From: Candidatus Lindowiibacteriota bacterium
GTDB lineage: Bacteria; Lindowbacteria; 2-12-FULL-62-27
DNA: 11,700 nucleotides
Direction of reading: 5' to 3'
Assembly (NCBI GenBank): GCA_023249255.1
Contig: JAHFCY010000090.1
Coordinates: 1-11,700, forward strand
Part shown: positions 10,459 through 11,700 of the stretch, in pieces
How the letters are laid out: each line of letters opens with the position of its first letter
Position numbering within the stretch: the stretch's first letter is position 1
Made by a program: the position numbers and the translations under genes
Notes under the pieces: model-generated
Told to the model about the DNA's origin: nothing
The model's input: only the letters and a program-made list of their open reading frames with translations
Database searches by the model: none

Positions 10459-11700
10459 ATGGCCACGGGGCAATCGGGATTGTACAAACGGATCGGATAT
10501 TTCGGGCCTGCGGGGACGTTCGCGCATCAGGCACTGGAGTCGCTGGCGGTGGCGAAGAGTGCCGAGGCGGTTCCGTACCCGACGATTTTCAACGTCATCC
10601 ACGCGGTGGAACGCGGGGAAGTGGACGCGGGTGTCGTGCCGATCGAAAGTTCGATCGAAGGCGCGGTCACTGCCACGCTGGACGGTCTGGCGTTTGGCGG
10701 CGGCGATCTGCGGATCGTGGCGGAGATTCTGTTTCCGATCCATTTCGACGTGTTTGTGGCCCCGGGAATGCCGCTCGCTCCGTTGAAGGAAATCCAGAGT
10801 CACCCTTACGCCTTTGCGCAATGCCGGAACTTCATCACGCGGACCGGGGTTCGGACTAACGGATTTCTTTCGACGGCCGAGGCCTGCCGGGAACTTCGGG
10901 ACAACCCGCGACCGGGAGTCGGCGCTCTGGCGTCGGCCAAGACCGGCGTGATGTACGGGCTGGTCGCCGTCGAGCGCAACATCGAAGACGTGCCGGACGC
11001 CGTCACACGGTTTGTTCTGCTGGCCACGACGCCGACGCATCGGACGGGCTGGGACAAGACCAGCCTCGTATTGACGCCGAAACGGGATCGTCCCGGAAGT
11101 CTCGTCGAGATTTTGCAGATTTTTTCGTCCCGGAACATCAATCTTTCCCGAATCGAAAGCCGGCCCCTGAAAACCAAACTCGGGCAATACTGTTTTTTCA
11201 TTGACACGTGGGGCCACGTGGAGGACCCGCTTCTGGGCGGTGCGCTTCGATCGCTGTCGCGGCAGGACGTCGAGGTGAAATTTCTGGGGTCCTATCCGAA
11301 TGCCGCTCCCCGTCCCGCCCCGGATCGTCCCCGGGTGGAGCGTTCATCCGCGCGGGAACCGCACCCTCCGTCGGCGGAAACACATCCCTGTGTTTCCGAA
11401 CCCCCGACTCCGGGTACGAATACGTCCGTGTATCCGTGGGCGCCGATCGAGCGCGTGGGCGTGTGCGGCCTTGGTCTCATCGGCGGATCGATTGCTTATG
11501 CGCTGGGCATGATCGACGGGATACGCACGATTGGATTTGATCCGGACACCGAGACGTGCATGCTGGCCGCGTCGGGTGGAATCCGGTGCACGTCGTCGCT
11601 CGAGGAGCTATCCCGGGAGAGCGACCTCATCGTCGTGGCCGCGCCGATGGCCGAGATGGAACATGCATTTCGCCGGCTCGCGCCGCATCTTCGGCCCGGC
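10459..11700 (+). CDS. Fused prephenate dehydratase-ACT-prephenate dehydrogenase (partial, runs off the right edge)
   Basis: One uninterrupted frame to the window end, 414 residues visible. Residues 12-190 are prephenate dehydratase (YFGPAGTFAHQAL, PIESSIEGAVTATLDGL, catalytic Thr-Arg-Phe in AVTRFVLL), which makes phenylpyruvate. Residues 200-275 are an ACT domain with the Phe-binding motifs RPGSLVEIL and IESRP. Residues about 280-328 are a Pro/Ala-rich linker. From 331 a TyrA Rossmann domain begins (GVCGLGLIGGSIAYALG; Asp361 in IGFDPD for NAD), which would make hydroxyphenylpyruvate. No chorismate mutase (AroQ) domain precedes it. Start: the ATG at 10459 has GGAG four bases upstream; in-frame ATGs at 10405, 10417 and 10444 are alternatives adding up to 18 residues without family resemblance. 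Both branches of Phe/Tyr synthesis are thus on one chain, with the ACT domain placed between them. The rest of TyrA is outside the window. Confidence 0.92.
   Translation, partial: MATGQSGLYKRIGYFGPAGTFAHQALESLAVAKSAEAVPYPTIFNVIHAVERGEVDAGVVPIESSIEGAVTATLDGLAFGGGDLRIVAEILFPIHFDVFVAPGMPLAPLKEIQSHPYAFAQCRNFITRTGVRTNGFLSTAEACRELRDNPRPGVGALASAKTGVMYGLVAVERNIEDVPDAVTRFVLLATTPTHRTGWDKTSLVLTPKRDRPGSLVEILQIFSSRNINLSRIESRPLKTKLGQYCFFIDTWGHVEDPLLGGALRSLSRQDVEVKFLGSYPNAAPRPAPDRPRVERSSAREPHPPSAETHPCVSEPPTPGTNTSVYPWAPIERVGVCGLGLIGGSIAYALGMIDGIRTIGFDPDTETCMLAASGGIRCTSSLEELSRESDLIVVAAPMAEMEHAFRRLAPHLRPG

Overview
The window is a stretch of bacterial chromosome that looks GC-rich by eye, with closely packed genes on both strands. 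An outer-membrane beta-barrel C-terminus and exported copper and periplasmic sensor proteins point to a Gram-negative (diderm) cell. The gene order matches no model organism I know. Several small families (a DUF5674 protein, its SLFEQLGN-type neighbour, a DUF6504-like protein) are ones I associate mainly with uncultured or deep-branching bacteria. I cannot name the phylum. No IS element, CRISPR array, tRNA or rRNA was recognised.

Layout. Positions 2-1382 hold the end of an outer-membrane beta-barrel gene followed by a secreted cupredoxin, separated by a strong hairpin, probably one metal or electron-transfer operon. Positions 1383-1722 are gene-free and contain a perfect TATAAT box and a GNRA-capped intrinsic terminator that frame a possible ~95-nt RNA. 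Positions 1723-2299 (minus) are a two-gene unit: a small conserved protein overlapping a minimal nucleotidyltransferase. A [2Fe-2S] ferredoxin-like gene (2418-2831, plus) converges on lexA (2855-3457, minus). Divergent from lexA is a plus-strand gene train, 3530-6868: DUF5674 protein, SLFEQLGN-type small protein, membrane adenylyl cyclase with a periplasmic LamG-like/TPR half, and MotA-like membrane protein. It meets the minus-strand SOS pair, a DUF6504-like protein and a Y-family polymerase (8420 down to 6882). Then come formyl-THF deformylase (plus), an aldo-keto reductase (minus), and a prephenate dehydratase-ACT-prephenate dehydrogenase fusion that runs off the right edge.

How it works together. 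LexA and the polymerase unit share the same palindrome (CCTAC, four bases, GTAGG). In both promoters it lies exactly between TTGACA and the -10 box, so this is a small, readable SOS regulon with an operator unlike the E. coli and Bacillus ones. A second theme is promoter position: the -10 boxes of lexA, the DUF6504-like gene, the nucleotidyltransferase unit, purU and the aldo-keto reductase end only 6-8 nt before the ATG, with no Shine-Dalgarno sequence, which predicts leaderless mRNAs. Other genes in the window do have Shine-Dalgarno-like leaders.

The most unusual proteins are the PheA-ACT-TyrA fusion and the cyclase with its sensor-like half C-terminal to the catalytic domain.
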